Source of the DNA: Paenibacillus fonticola DSM 21315
Lineage (GTDB): Bacteria > Bacillota > Bacilli > Paenibacillales > Paenibacillaceae
Length of the DNA: 64,000 nt
Reading direction: 5' to 3'
NCBI RefSeq assembly: GCF_000381905.1
Contig: NZ_KB907250.1
Coordinates: 91,488-155,487 of the forward strand
A model generated the notes under the pieces. That model worked only from the letters and a program-made list of their open reading frames with translations. It did no database searches and had not been told where the DNA came from. Every line of letters begins with the position of its first letter. The stretch's first letter is position 1. Shown one piece after another: positions 1 to 10,502 of this stretch. Position numbers and translations under genes: made by a program.

Positions 1-600
1 TGATAGCCATAACGTCGCAGATTTCAGCATCACTTGGGCTGATAGCCATAACGTCACAGATTTCAACATTGCCTGGTGTTGCGGTGTTTTGGGCGTTTTG
101 ATGGTAGTTGTAATGTTTCACAATCGCCATCGAAGTTGCTGTAGCACGTTTCGGCAACCGGCATCGAAGAAACTACAGCAGGGAACATGCATGCTCCTCC
201 GTTAAATTTCCAGACCGCTGTTGAAATATCCGATTCCGCCGCTGAATAACCGGTTCACCGCCGTTGATATTGCCAATTCCGCCGTCGAACTAACCGATTC
301 ACCGCTGTTAGCATAGCCAACTTCACCGATTGAATCACCATGTGGCCCGGTTGACATTGCCAGCTACGTCGTTGAATCACCCATTTACGCCGATTGACAT
401 CAACAGCTTCGGCGTGGGCCGGCCAGGTTTTGGCCCAACCGAACAGTGCGCCCGTCCTAGTGTTGCCCTCCAGCTTACTGTACCTCAGCTCCCAAACTGA
501 CCTGTTGTGCCAGCAGCACCTCGGGTCTCGCACTTCATCCGGAGGCACCTCAATAGTTCCCCTTACTTCAGTCCTTCTATATACAGCAACAGCATCACAG
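1..600. repeat. Gene-free window start with degenerate repeats
   Basis: I see no credible gene here. The first 80 or so bases hold two copies of a 39-bp unit beginning TGATAGCCATAACGTC at positions 1 and 40. Positions 190-400 hold a looser repetition of short blocks resembling CCGATTCCGCCGCTGAA. Short open frames exist on both strands but they follow the repeats and have no ribosome binding site. The upstream gene, if any, lies outside the window. Confidence 0.45.
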
Positions 601-862
601 CCTTTTTAGTTCAAATAATCATAAATCAATAATGCCTTTGGACAAACAAACGGAAAAAGATTGGCCGATTTACTGCGCATTAGTAAAAAATATGAATAAA
701 TAATCATATATATTATATATTTATATAAATTTAATAGGGTGTTTTAGAGCTAACTTTGGTTAAAACATGCCTTTTTGTGTAGGGAATATAATTAATTTTA
801 TATAATTATAAAAAGATTTAGATTTAGTTATTTACATTCCGAATTGTATATGTTACTTTATA

Positions 863-889
863 TTGCAAGCGGATTCATTTAACTATTAT
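863..889 (+). promoter_or_regulatory. Candidate promoter with overlapping cre site for the arabinan operon
   Basis: TGCAAGCGGATTCA at 864-877 fits the CcpA catabolite-responsive element consensus TGNAANCGNNNNCA at every fixed position. It overlaps a possible -35 (TTGCAA, 863-868) with a -10 (TATTAT, 884-889) 15 bp downstream, a rather short spacer. The first gene of the operon starts 40 bp later. CcpA bound here would block RNA polymerase when preferred sugars are present. The cre match is strong; the promoter boxes are only plausible. The flanking 600-862 stretch is very AT-rich. Confidence 0.6.
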
Positions 890-908
890 AAAAACAGTTT
901 ATGTTTAA

Positions 909-2459
<1,551 letters not shown>

Positions 2460-2609
2460 CCAGAGTATGGTCAAAGTGTAGCCGGAGCATGCCAAGGTAT
2501 AGCGAGGCAAAACCAAGGCAAAACCAAGGCAAAATCGATGCATAGCCGCCAGATTTAGTTGAATGTATAATTCTACGATCTGACTTGAAAAAATTTAAGG
2601 AGGTCAGCT

Positions 2610-3941
2610 ATGAAGTCAAGATGGTTTATAGTGCTTGTCGCAATGTCAATGACGCTCGCGTTATTCGGATGTGGACCATCGCAAAAGAGCGCGGGAGGGG
2701 AAACATCTGTTCTCGATGCGGGGGCAGGTGAAGAGGCAACGGAATTATCCTATTGGACTTTCGTAGAGCTACACGGTCAACATTTTGAGAAGATGCTTGG
2801 AAAATGGAATGAAGCCAACAAGGATCGGCAAATCAAGTTGAATGTGACAGTGATGCCTTATGACGACATGCATAATAAACTATCGATCGCGGTGCAAACA
2901 GGAGTAGGGGCCCCCGATATCGCGGATATTGAGCTAGGCAAGTTCCCGGATTTTTTGGCGGGTACTCCCCAGTTGGAGCCTTTGAATGATGTCATCGACC
3001 CGTATCGCGACACGGTCGTCAAATCAAGGGTTGATCTTTACAGCAAAGACGGGAAAAATTACGGCGTTCCAACCCATGTAGGCGCATCGGTTGCGTTCTA
3101 CAATACGGAAATTTTGGAGCAGGCTGGCGTCGACTACAAGACGATCGAGACCTGGGAAGATTTCAAGCAGGCCGGAATGAAAGTCTATGAAGCGACTGGC
3201 AAATACATGGGGACTGCGGATACGAGTGCAACCTGGCAAGCCTCGATGCTGCTGGCGCAGCAGGGCAGTGATTTTACGGATGACGTCGGCACTCCGGTCG
3301 TAAATTCCGATGCCATGATCAAAGGCCTGACAATTTTAAAAGATTTGCAGGATAACAATGTTATTTCGACCATCGCCGGAGGGCAGCCGGATACGGAAGA
3401 AGCGTACGGCGAATTTAACGCCGGTAATTATGCTACAGCCTTCATGCCTTTATGGCAAATGTCGAGGTATACGAATTATATGAAGGATTTGTCGGGCAAA
3501 ATAGCGATCGCACCGATCCCCGTCATCGAAAAAGGGATGCCCCGCTCTGTAGGCGGCGGCGGTACGGGGACCGTAGTGACGAAGACGGCTAAGGATATTC
3601 AACTGGCTAAGGATTTTCTTGCTTTCGCCAAACTTTCGCTGGACGCAAACAAGGAGATTTGGAACACGCTGGGCTTTGACCCGGTCAATATGGACGTTTG
3701 GGACATGCAGGACGTTACGCATAACCCGGATAACCAATTTGTACAGTATTTTAAGAACAATCCCTTTGATGTGCTGAATGAAATCAAGAGCGAAATTCAG
3801 CTGATCAAATCGACTTCGGCAACGCCTACGCTCAACAATGTTCTTTGTACAATTACATTTAACGAAATATTTGAAGACGGCAAAGATATTAAGGAAGCCT
3901 TAGACGCAGCACAGGCGCAAATTGAACAAGAATTGAAGTAG
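2610..3941 (+). CDS. araN: Arabino-oligosaccharide-binding lipoprotein, AraN-like
   Basis: Solute-binding subunit of an ABC importer (extracellular solute-binding family 1), anchored outside the membrane. The N-terminus is a lipoprotein signal with lipobox LFGC and cysteine at residue 21. The mature part resembles Bacillus subtilis AraN: an SYWTF start, a PDIADIELGKF segment, THVGASVAFYNTE and a C-terminal LGFDPVNMDVWD stretch. It is preceded by AAGGAGGTCAGCTATG, a near-perfect ribosome binding site. Placement between GH51 and two permeases supports uptake of arabinan fragments. AraN identity is from recalled family resemblance, so substrate specificity is inferred. Confidence 0.85.
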   Translation: MKSRWFIVLVAMSMTLALFGCGPSQKSAGGETSVLDAGAGEEATELSYWTFVELHGQHFEKMLGKWNEANKDRQIKLNVTVMPYDDMHNKLSIAVQTGVGAPDIADIELGKFPDFLAGTPQLEPLNDVIDPYRDTVVKSRVDLYSKDGKNYGVPTHVGASVAFYNTEILEQAGVDYKTIETWEDFKQAGMKVYEATGKYMGTADTSATWQASMLLAQQGSDFTDDVGTPVVNSDAMIKGLTILKDLQDNNVISTIAGGQPDTEEAYGEFNAGNYATAFMPLWQMSRYTNYMKDLSGKIAIAPIPVIEKGMPRSVGGGGTGTVVTKTAKDIQLAKDFLAFAKLSLDANKEIWNTLGFDPVNMDVWDMQDVTHNPDNQFVQYFKNNPFDVLNEIKSEIQLIKSTSATPTLNNVLCTITFNEIFEDGKDIKEALDAAQAQIEQELK

Positions 3942-3949
3942 CTGGGGAA

Positions 3950-4142
3950 AAGCTGCCGATACAAGCTGCTGCAATGCAGTTGTAGTCGTAGCTGCCATCA
4001 CAGCTGCGGTTGGAATCGCAACCGCAATGCAGCTGCCATCGGGATAGCAGTTGCCATCGCTAACGCGATCGTAGCTGCCATCGTAACCGCAATGCAGTTG
4101 CCATCGCCAACGCGATCGTAGCTGCCATCGCAACCGCAATTT
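3950..4142. repeat. 47-bp imperfect tandem repeat between binding protein and permease
   Basis: The 282-bp gap between the binding-protein and permease genes holds repeated blocks of GTAGCTGCCATC, CGCAATGCAG and AACGCGATCG. The clearest unit is 47 bp, starting TTGCCATCGC at 4051 and 4098; earlier copies are more degenerate. There is no supported gene in it. It lies where related operons carry a hairpin that lowers permease expression relative to the binding protein. Confidence 0.6.
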
Positions 4143-4223
4143 GCTAATCCATCAATTCGTGTGGCGAGCTGCCTCACGCCAAGGAGTAGCAGCTCGCACT
4201 CAATTTCAAAAAGGAGTAGTGCG

Positions 4224-5117
4224 ATGATCAAAAAATTTCTCTACTCACAAAAGGTTGCCCCTTACGTTTTTGTGCTGCCTTTTATCGCCGTTTTCATTTT
4301 CTTCTGGGTGTACCCGCTAGGCAGCTCTTTTGGCATGAGCTTTCAGAAAATACAGCTGGGACAAGAAGCAAGCTGGATCGGCTTCAGCAACTACGAGAAG
4401 CTGATGGGTGACGGTGTTTTCCTCAAGGCCGTGACGAACAGCGCTGTCTACATGGTGCTCACTTTGGTCGTGTTGATTCCATTTCCAATGCTGTTCGCCG
4501 TATTGATCAACTACAAATTTATGTGGGGAAGAGATTTCTTCAAATCCTCTTTCTTCTTTCCGGCACTGACCTCCGTAGTCGTGGCGGGAACGATTTTCAG
4601 ATTGATGTTCGGGGAAATGGAAGGCTCATTGATCAACAGCGTTTTGGGATGGTTTGGGATTGGGCCGGTCAAATTTCTGAAAGGACAGGTAACCGGATTT
4701 GTGGCTTTAGTATCGTTGGCAACCTGGAGATGGACCGGGGTCAACATGCTTTATTTTTTGGCAGGCCTCAAAAATATTCCCGACGAATACTATGAAGCCG
4801 CCGCCATCGACGGAGCTTCGTCCCTCCAAAAATTCACGAGGATTACGATGCCGTTATTGAAGCCCACAACTATTTATGTGTTAACGATTAGCATCTATGC
4901 GGGCCTCGCGATGTTTATCGAAAGCATGATGCTCTGGAACGGCAACAACTCGCCCAAGAACATCGGACTTACCATCGTCGGATACTTGTACCGGCAAGGA
5001 ATCGAGAAGAACAACCTAGGTTATGCGGCGGCTGTCGGCATTGTACTTCTGGTGATCACGATGATCATCAACCTGACACAGCTGGCCTTCTCCGGGATGT
5101 TCAAGAAGGAGGAATGA
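4224..5117 (+). CDS. araP: ABC sugar permease, AraP-like (MalF type)
   Basis: One of two membrane subunits of the arabino-oligosaccharide importer. The 297-residue protein has about six hydrophobic segments and the binding-protein-dependent permease signature EAAAIDGASSLQKFTRITMP (the EAA loop that contacts the ATPase). I chose ATG 4224 because AAGGAG at 4211-4216 sits just ahead; a longer in-frame reading from GTG 4161 only adds a Ser-rich tail from intergenic repeats. The next gene begins 3 bp after its stop, so the two permeases are probably co-translated. No ATPase gene is nearby. Confidence 0.88.
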   Translation: MIKKFLYSQKVAPYVFVLPFIAVFIFFWVYPLGSSFGMSFQKIQLGQEASWIGFSNYEKLMGDGVFLKAVTNSAVYMVLTLVVLIPFPMLFAVLINYKFMWGRDFFKSSFFFPALTSVVVAGTIFRLMFGEMEGSLINSVLGWFGIGPVKFLKGQVTGFVALVSLATWRWTGVNMLYFLAGLKNIPDEYYEAAAIDGASSLQKFTRITMPLLKPTTIYVLTISIYAGLAMFIESMMLWNGNNSPKNIGLTIVGYLYRQGIEKNNLGYAAAVGIVLLVITMIINLTQLAFSGMFKKEE

Positions 5118-5120
5118 CGA

Positions 5121-5954
5121 ATGAGCAGGGATATTTTCATTAAAATTATCCTCTTCGTATTTTTCTCCATCCTCTGCGCGCTGATCCTCATTCCGTTCTA
5201 TGCCGTTACTATAGCCTCTTTTAAGCCTGGCGAAGATTTGATCCGTTATGGTTTGAATTTAAGCTTCGATTTATCGGTCATGAATTTTGATAATTTCAAC
5301 TATTTGTTTACCGGGAATCATGCATATTTCACCTGGTTCTTTAACTCGCTGCTGCTGACGATCGTCCAGGTTGTTCTGACGCTGCTGGTCAGCGCAACGG
5401 TAGCATACGGGTTTTCGGCTTATGAATTCAAGGGGAAGAACTTCCTGTTCATGTGTGTGCTGTTAATCATGATGGTGCCGTTTGAAATATTGCTCCTTCC
5501 CTTATATACACTGACCCACAATATCGGCCTCATGAACTCTTATTCCGCCATTGTGCTGCCGGGCATCGCCAGTGCCGCCACGATCTTCTTCTTCCGGCAA
5601 TATTTAAGAGGCGTGCCGAAGGAGATTGTCGCTGCGGGCAGAGTGGATGGCGCCTCCGAGTACGGCATTTATATGCGATTGATTTTGCCCGTCATGAAAC
5701 CGTCTTTTGCGGCGATGGCGATTTTAAATGGCATGAACAGCTGGAATAACTTCCTTTGGCCCTTCATGGTGCTCAGCGATTCCGGGAAATACACGCTGCC
5801 TATTGGCTTGAAAACATTATTAACGCCATATGGCAACAACTATGATTTATTGATTGTCGGTTCGTTTTTCTCTATTATTCCGATCTTCATATTATTTGTA
5901 GCTTTCCAGAAATATTTTATTGATGGCATGACGGCTGGAGCGGTGAAAGGCTAA
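5121..5954 (+). CDS. araQ: ABC sugar permease, AraQ-like (MalG type)
   Basis: Second membrane subunit of the arabino-oligosaccharide importer, 277 residues with about six membrane segments. The EAA-type loop reads AAGRVDGASEYGIYMRLILP, and the protein ends FIDGMTAGAVKG, the usual ending of MalG-type sugar permeases. AAGGAGGAATGACGA precedes the ATG, and the ribosome binding site overlaps the end of the araP-like gene. It pairs with the 4224-5117 permease and the 2610-3941 lipoprotein. Confidence 0.88.
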   Translation: MSRDIFIKIILFVFFSILCALILIPFYAVTIASFKPGEDLIRYGLNLSFDLSVMNFDNFNYLFTGNHAYFTWFFNSLLLTIVQVVLTLLVSATVAYGFSAYEFKGKNFLFMCVLLIMMVPFEILLLPLYTLTHNIGLMNSYSAIVLPGIASAATIFFFRQYLRGVPKEIVAAGRVDGASEYGIYMRLILPVMKPSFAAMAILNGMNSWNNFLWPFMVLSDSGKYTLPIGLKTLLTPYGNNYDLLIVGSFFSIIPIFILFVAFQKYFIDGMTAGAVKG

Positions 5955-5993
5955 CAAGCCGCTCCCAATACATATATAAAGGAGAAACCAGAC

Positions 5994-6956
5994 ATGAATA
6001 CCAATAAGGAATTTATCAATCCAATTATAGAGCAAAGGGCAGACCCTTGGGTGTACCGGCACAGCGATGGTTTCTATTATTTCACGGCTTCGGTTCCAGA
6101 ATATGACCGTATTGAAATCCGCCGGTCCAAGACGATTCAAGGTCTTGGGGAAGCCGAACCTGTAGTAGCCTGGCGCAAGTATGACACGGGACCGCTTAGC
6201 GCCAACATTTGGGCGCCGGAAATTCATTTTGTTCAGGGCAAGTGGTATATCTATTTCGCAGCGGCGCGAACGACGGAGACAAGGGACGGTCTATTCGATC
6301 ACCGGATGTATGTACTGGAAAATAGCTCGGCCAATCCACTCACAGGCACATGGGAAGAAAAAGGACAAGTCCGGACTCGCTGGGAGTCCTTCGCGCTGGA
6401 TGCGACCGTATTCGAGCACCGCGGGGAGTTGTATTACGTTTGGGCTCAAAAGGACCCGGACATCGAGGGAAATTCCAATATGTACATTTCTAAAATGAGT
6501 AATCCATGGACGCTGACGGGCAAGCAGACGATGATATCGACGCCGGAATATGATTGGGAGATTATCGGCTTCAAAGTAAATGAAGGTGCTGCGGTGTTAA
6601 AGCGCAACGGAAAAATCTTCATCAGCTACTCGGCTAGCGCCACCGATCATAACTACTGCATGGGCTTGCTGTATGCGGATGAAGATGCCGATCTTCTTGA
6701 TGCGAAGTCTTGGACGAAAACTCCTGTACCGGTGTTTCAGACGAATGAAGACACTGGACAATACGGTCCAGGGCATAACAGCTTTACGGTTACGGAAGAC
6801 GGTCAGGACGTCATTGTCTATCATGCCCGCAATTATAAGAAAATCACAGGTGATCCGCTATATGATCCAAACCGTCATACCCGCGCTCAAGTTTTTACAT
6901 GGAACAAGGATGGAACGCCAAATTTTGGAACTCCGCTCTCTGACGGAAGATCATAG
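5994..6956 (+). CDS. GH43 exo-alpha-1,5-L-arabinofuranosidase
   Basis: A five-bladed beta-propeller glycosidase of 320 residues that probably releases single arabinose units from the ends of arabino-oligosaccharides. The three GH43 catalytic acids are visible: base D17 in RADPW, the pKa-tuning D136 in LDATVFEH, and acid E197 in NEGAAVL. The opening NPIIEQRADPWVYRHSDG and the ANIWAPEIH segment match my recollection of subfamily 43_26, whose characterised member is an exo-1,5-arabinofuranosidase. There is no signal peptide. It closes the operon that starts with GH51, 39 bp after the second permease, with ribosome binding site AAAGGAGAA. Confidence 0.88.
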   Translation: MNTNKEFINPIIEQRADPWVYRHSDGFYYFTASVPEYDRIEIRRSKTIQGLGEAEPVVAWRKYDTGPLSANIWAPEIHFVQGKWYIYFAAARTTETRDGLFDHRMYVLENSSANPLTGTWEEKGQVRTRWESFALDATVFEHRGELYYVWAQKDPDIEGNSNMYISKMSNPWTLTGKQTMISTPEYDWEIIGFKVNEGAAVLKRNGKIFISYSASATDHNYCMGLLYADEDADLLDAKSWTKTPVPVFQTNEDTGQYGPGHNSFTVTEDGQDVIVYHARNYKKITGDPLYDPNRHTRAQVFTWNKDGTPNFGTPLSDGRS

Positions 6957-7031
6957 AACACGGCATTTGCCTTTAACATATATTGCAAGTTCTACTAGAT
7001 TTTAAAAATAATAGGCTAGGGGGAATTCGAT

Positions 7032-8273
7032 ATGAAGAAAAATGTTGTATATTCATTGATGCTAGTTTTTCTAGCAAGTATTATGCTGACGGCTTGTGGC
7101 GGCGGTGAGGACAAAAACACGATTACGTTTTGGACGCCGCTCACAGGCGATGATGGCGCGTACATGGATCAGCTGATCAAAGATTATAATGCGACAAACC
7201 CCGAAATCAAAGTAAAGCATGTCATTACAGCAGACATGTATACCAAAATATCTACGGTATTGAACTCCGGTAAAGGCGTTCCAGATCTGGCCATTATCCA
7301 TGCAGACCGTGTTCCCGGCTTCGTAAAGCAAGGCGTACTGGAGCCAATGACGACTGTGCTCGAGTCCCAGCCCGAGATTAATAAAGATAACTATTTGCCC
7401 CAGGCATGGGCTACGGGGACTATTGATGGAACGCAATATACGGTACCTCTCGACATTCATAGCAACACGATGTACTACAACAAAGACTTGCTCAAAAAGT
7501 ATAACGTGGAATCCTTCCTCGATGATGATGTCGTGACGATTGATGAAATGCTGTCCCTGCAAGGTAAATTGGATGAGGGCGATTATGTAGTCAACGATGC
7601 CCTGCTCGGCTGGGTTGTTCTGGCGCAAATTCAGAACCTGGGTGGCGACATCCAGCAGGACGGCAAACCGGCCGTCAACACGGAGGCCATGAAACAAGCT
7701 TTTACAGAGATTAAAAAGGTGGCCGACGCCGGCTTAATGACTCCGTTTGGTGAGGATGGCTACTTGATGTTCCAATCGGGAAATGTGTTCTTCTCAACGG
7801 ATGGAACCTGGAGTTCGACGGCCCATGCTGCGGTGGAAGGGCTGAACTTCGATGTTACAAATATTTATTCCACGACAGCGGACAAGTTCACGAACCGTGC
7901 TTCCTCGCACCTGTTCGCTATGCTGAAGAACGATAAACGTTCCGATGAGAAGGAGCAGGGCATCGGCGCATTCCTGGAATTCATCCGAGAAAATTCAATG
8001 GAATGGGCGAAAGCAGGACAAATTGTCGCAAGTAAACAAGTGATTGAAGATCCTGAATATAGCAATTATATGCAATCTTTCTTTACGTCTAATGAAAAAG
8101 AAATTGAATCCCTCTATATCTATACTTATGAGTACTATCCATATGTTGCGGAAGCAGTAGATACGTATGCTGCGGATATCGTTCGCGGCAACGTTGATCT
8201 CGATGAGACTTTACAAACGATGCAGAAGTTTGTAGAGGATAAAATCGCCGAAGGTAGCAAAGGGACGGAGTAA
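7032..8273 (+). CDS. ABC sugar-binding lipoprotein (family 1)
   Basis: Solute-binding lipoprotein of a second sugar importer, 413 residues. The signal peptide ends in the lipobox LTAC. The opening ITFWTPLTGDDGAYM and the later VPLDIHSNTMYYNKDL resemble the binding protein at 61317-62618, so the two are probably paralogues. The ribosome binding site TAGGGGGAAT lies upstream. No glycosidase follows intact, but the remnant of a GH51 gene at 12.05-12.19 kb hints that this transporter once served arabinose-containing sugars. Substrate unknown. Confidence 0.85.
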   Translation: MKKNVVYSLMLVFLASIMLTACGGGEDKNTITFWTPLTGDDGAYMDQLIKDYNATNPEIKVKHVITADMYTKISTVLNSGKGVPDLAIIHADRVPGFVKQGVLEPMTTVLESQPEINKDNYLPQAWATGTIDGTQYTVPLDIHSNTMYYNKDLLKKYNVESFLDDDVVTIDEMLSLQGKLDEGDYVVNDALLGWVVLAQIQNLGGDIQQDGKPAVNTEAMKQAFTEIKKVADAGLMTPFGEDGYLMFQSGNVFFSTDGTWSSTAHAAVEGLNFDVTNIYSTTADKFTNRASSHLFAMLKNDKRSDEKEQGIGAFLEFIRENSMEWAKAGQIVASKQVIEDPEYSNYMQSFFTSNEKEIESLYIYTYEYYPYVAEAVDTYAADIVRGNVDLDETLQTMQKFVEDKIAEGSKGTE

Positions 8274-8299
8274 GCTAACGAGAGACCAGAGAAGAGTAA

Positions 8300-8334
8300 A
8301 AAAGTAATGTGTCATTTTTTGGCACATTACTTTT
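8300..8334 (+). terminator. Intra-operon hairpin between binding protein and permease
   Basis: A perfect 12-bp stem (AAAAGTAATGTG at 8300-8311 with CACATTACTTTT at 8323-8334) closes an 11-base loop, 27 bp after the lipoprotein gene and just before the permease ribosome binding site. The short T run after it makes it a candidate partial terminator or 3' stabiliser that would give more binding protein than permease. Confidence 0.7.
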
Positions 8335-8356
8335 CCAAAAGGAGAAATGAAAGGCT

Positions 8357-9232
8357 ATGAACAAAAAATCTTTCACACCATATTTCTTTGTTGGTCCCCA
8401 TTTGATTCTATTTGCTATCTTTATTTTATTGCCAACGATTTATGGGATCTACGCTTCGTTTACGCAATGGAATTTAATGAATGATCCAGTATGGGTAGGA
8501 TTCGATAACTATAAAACAATTTTGTTCAACAGTGATTCTACCTTCTATACCCAATTTAAGAACGGTTTAAAAAATACATTGTTATTCGTTGTTCTCACCG
8601 TACCTATATTAATTGTTATTCCCCTTATGATCGCTGTGGCCTTGGAACATAAAAAAGTAAAAATGAAAGGCTTCATGCAGTCGATTCTCTATATACCGGG
8701 GCTAATTTCCATTTCCGCAGCGGCGTTAATCTGGTCCTTGATTTTTAACAAGCAGTTAGGAATTACCGGCAACATATTTGGATCAACGGTGGCCTGGGCC
8801 GCAAACCAGCCCTATGCCTGGATCACTATTATCGTGCTTACGATATGGGGTGGCGTTGGCGGAAATATGATTATTTATCGCGCATCCATAAATGGCGTTT
8901 CCAAAGATTTATACGAAGCTGCCGAGATTGACGGTGCGGGGCCGATTCGAAAATTTTCAAGCATCACCTTGCCGTCTATCCGTTTCCCACTCATTTATAC
9001 GTTCGTCATGACAACCGCTGGCGCCTTTAACGTATTCGGTCAACCTCTAATGATGACTGACGGCGGACCGAGACAGAGCACGCATGTGTTAATGATGTAT
9101 ATCCGCCAGTTAGCTTTCGGTCACGGGGAATCGATTGCCGGAATGGCATCGGCGATGGCCGTTTTGCTGGGATTAGTCATCTTAGTGATCTCGGCGCTGC
9201 AATATTATGTCATGAATCGGAACGCCTCATAG
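8357..9232 (+). CDS. ABC sugar permease (MalF type)
   Basis: First membrane subunit of the second sugar importer, 291 residues with about six membrane spans. The EAA loop reads YEAAEIDGAGPIRKFSSITLP. It follows the hairpin at 8300-8334 and is followed 42 bp later by its partner permease. GGAGAAATGA precedes the start. Confidence 0.87.
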   Translation: MNKKSFTPYFFVGPHLILFAIFILLPTIYGIYASFTQWNLMNDPVWVGFDNYKTILFNSDSTFYTQFKNGLKNTLLFVVLTVPILIVIPLMIAVALEHKKVKMKGFMQSILYIPGLISISAAALIWSLIFNKQLGITGNIFGSTVAWAANQPYAWITIIVLTIWGGVGGNMIIYRASINGVSKDLYEAAEIDGAGPIRKFSSITLPSIRFPLIYTFVMTTAGAFNVFGQPLMMTDGGPRQSTHVLMMYIRQLAFGHGESIAGMASAMAVLLGLVILVISALQYYVMNRNAS

Positions 9233-9274
9233 ATTAAGGAGCTTAGTGGAAATGGAAAGGGAAGGTGCGCCATT

Positions 9275-10120
9275 ATGGTTAAAAAAATAAGTATCTCGAA
9301 ATATTTAGCTTATTTATTTCTGATCGTTCTATGTGTCATTTGGGCTGTTCCGGTTCTGTTTGGAATTACGACTTCATTTCGCTCGCAAGCGGAGGTTGTC
9401 TCCAGCGGCTTTAGGCTGCTGCCTGTAAATTGGATTATGGACAACTACACGACCATACTGGGGAATACGTCGACAGCGCCGATCTTGCGCTGGTTAATGA
9501 ACTCATTATTTATTGCCACCGCGCATACGTTTTTAGTCATTGTCGTCATTTCGCTTACCGGTTATGGGTATTCCCGGATGAACTTTAAAGGTAGGGACAC
9601 GCTATTTTTTACATTGCTCGGCATTTCCTTTTTTCCGGGTGTCGTGAACTTAATTCCTTCGTACAAAATTATTGATGCGCTTGGCTGGGTAAATACGGCT
9701 TGGGCCATGATTATCCCTGGGTTGGCCGGGATGGGAAATATATTTCTGGTCAGACAGTTTATGAAGGGGATTCCCAATGAATTGGACGAGTCTGCCCGCG
9801 TTGATGGCGCCGGTGACTTTAAAATATATGCCTCCGTCATCTTGCCTTTAATTAAGCCTGTATTGATCGTTTGCGGCTTGTTTTCTTTTATCGGATCGTG
9901 GAATGATTTCCTCTGGCCGGTTATCGTGTATACCGATGTGGATAAAATGCCGGTTACCGCAGGCCTGCTGTTATTGCAGGACATTTATGGAAACTACCGC
10001 ATGATCGGGCAGCTGATGGGCTCGGCGATTTTAGCGATGATTCCTACATTTATATTGTTTTTATTCGCACAAAAGCATTTTCTGCAATCCATTAACCTGA
10101 ATTCAGGGATTAAAGGATAA
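9275..10120 (+). CDS. ABC sugar permease (MalG type)
   Basis: Second membrane subunit of the importer encoded from 7032, 281 residues. The EAA-type loop reads ESARVDGAGDFKIYASVILP and the C-terminus is QSINLNSGIKG, usual for MalG-type permeases. The ribosome binding site is GGAAGG at 9258-9263. The coding sequence ends only about 15 bp before the truncated end of a foreign-looking, antisense pseudogene, which places the left junction of an inserted cassette just downstream. Confidence 0.87.
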   Translation: MVKKISISKYLAYLFLIVLCVIWAVPVLFGITTSFRSQAEVVSSGFRLLPVNWIMDNYTTILGNTSTAPILRWLMNSLFIATAHTFLVIVVISLTGYGYSRMNFKGRDTLFFTLLGISFFPGVVNLIPSYKIIDALGWVNTAWAMIIPGLAGMGNIFLVRQFMKGIPNELDESARVDGAGDFKIYASVILPLIKPVLIVCGLFSFIGSWNDFLWPVIVYTDVDKMPVTAGLLLLQDIYGNYRMIGQLMGSAILAMIPTFILFLFAQKHFLQSINLNSGIKG

Positions 10121-10134
10121 ATATTACTATGCAT

Positions 10135-10502
10135 CTGGAGGGCATCATTTTGAAAAATTATGTGATCGTATACATCTCCTATCCTCCATGATGTATCACT
10201 AACGTTAGTTAGATTCTTTGTTACAGTTCCTGAACCGTTATACAATATAACTGAAGTTGCAGCAACTCCGTTTTTTAACGGAACTGTTATATTTCCAAAT
10301 GTCTGTTTTTCTTTAGGTATATAGTGCCTATCCGTTATGTCTACAATTCCTATATCATCGGGAAATGTATCAATACACTTATACACTCCCCAGATGATAC
10401 GGAAGGGGCAGAGGAACAGCTTGCAGCATAAGTTTCCGTTATATAAAATGCAGAAATCGTAGCGACTATAAAAGTCGCTACGATAAGTTTGAAATATCTC
10501 AT
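10135..10502 (-). pseudogene. Frameshifted, truncated secreted-protein gene downstream of the SLH gene
   Basis: The start ATG (10502-10500) overlaps the stop of the SLH gene as ATGA, which implies translational coupling. It begins with a good signal peptide (MRYFKLIVATFIVATISAFYI...). After about 38 codons the frame fails near a GGGGAG run (around 10390). The next frame continues with protein-like sequence (WGVYKCIDTFPDDIGIVDIT...) to about 10135. It then runs into the antisense of the permease gene, so the C-terminus is missing. I do not recognise the family. At least one frameshift and a 3' truncation make it a likely pseudogene. Confidence 0.55.

Noticed and set aside
255..609. Two short overlapping open frames at the window start
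   Set aside because: They follow degenerate repeats, lie on opposite strands and lack ribosome binding sites.
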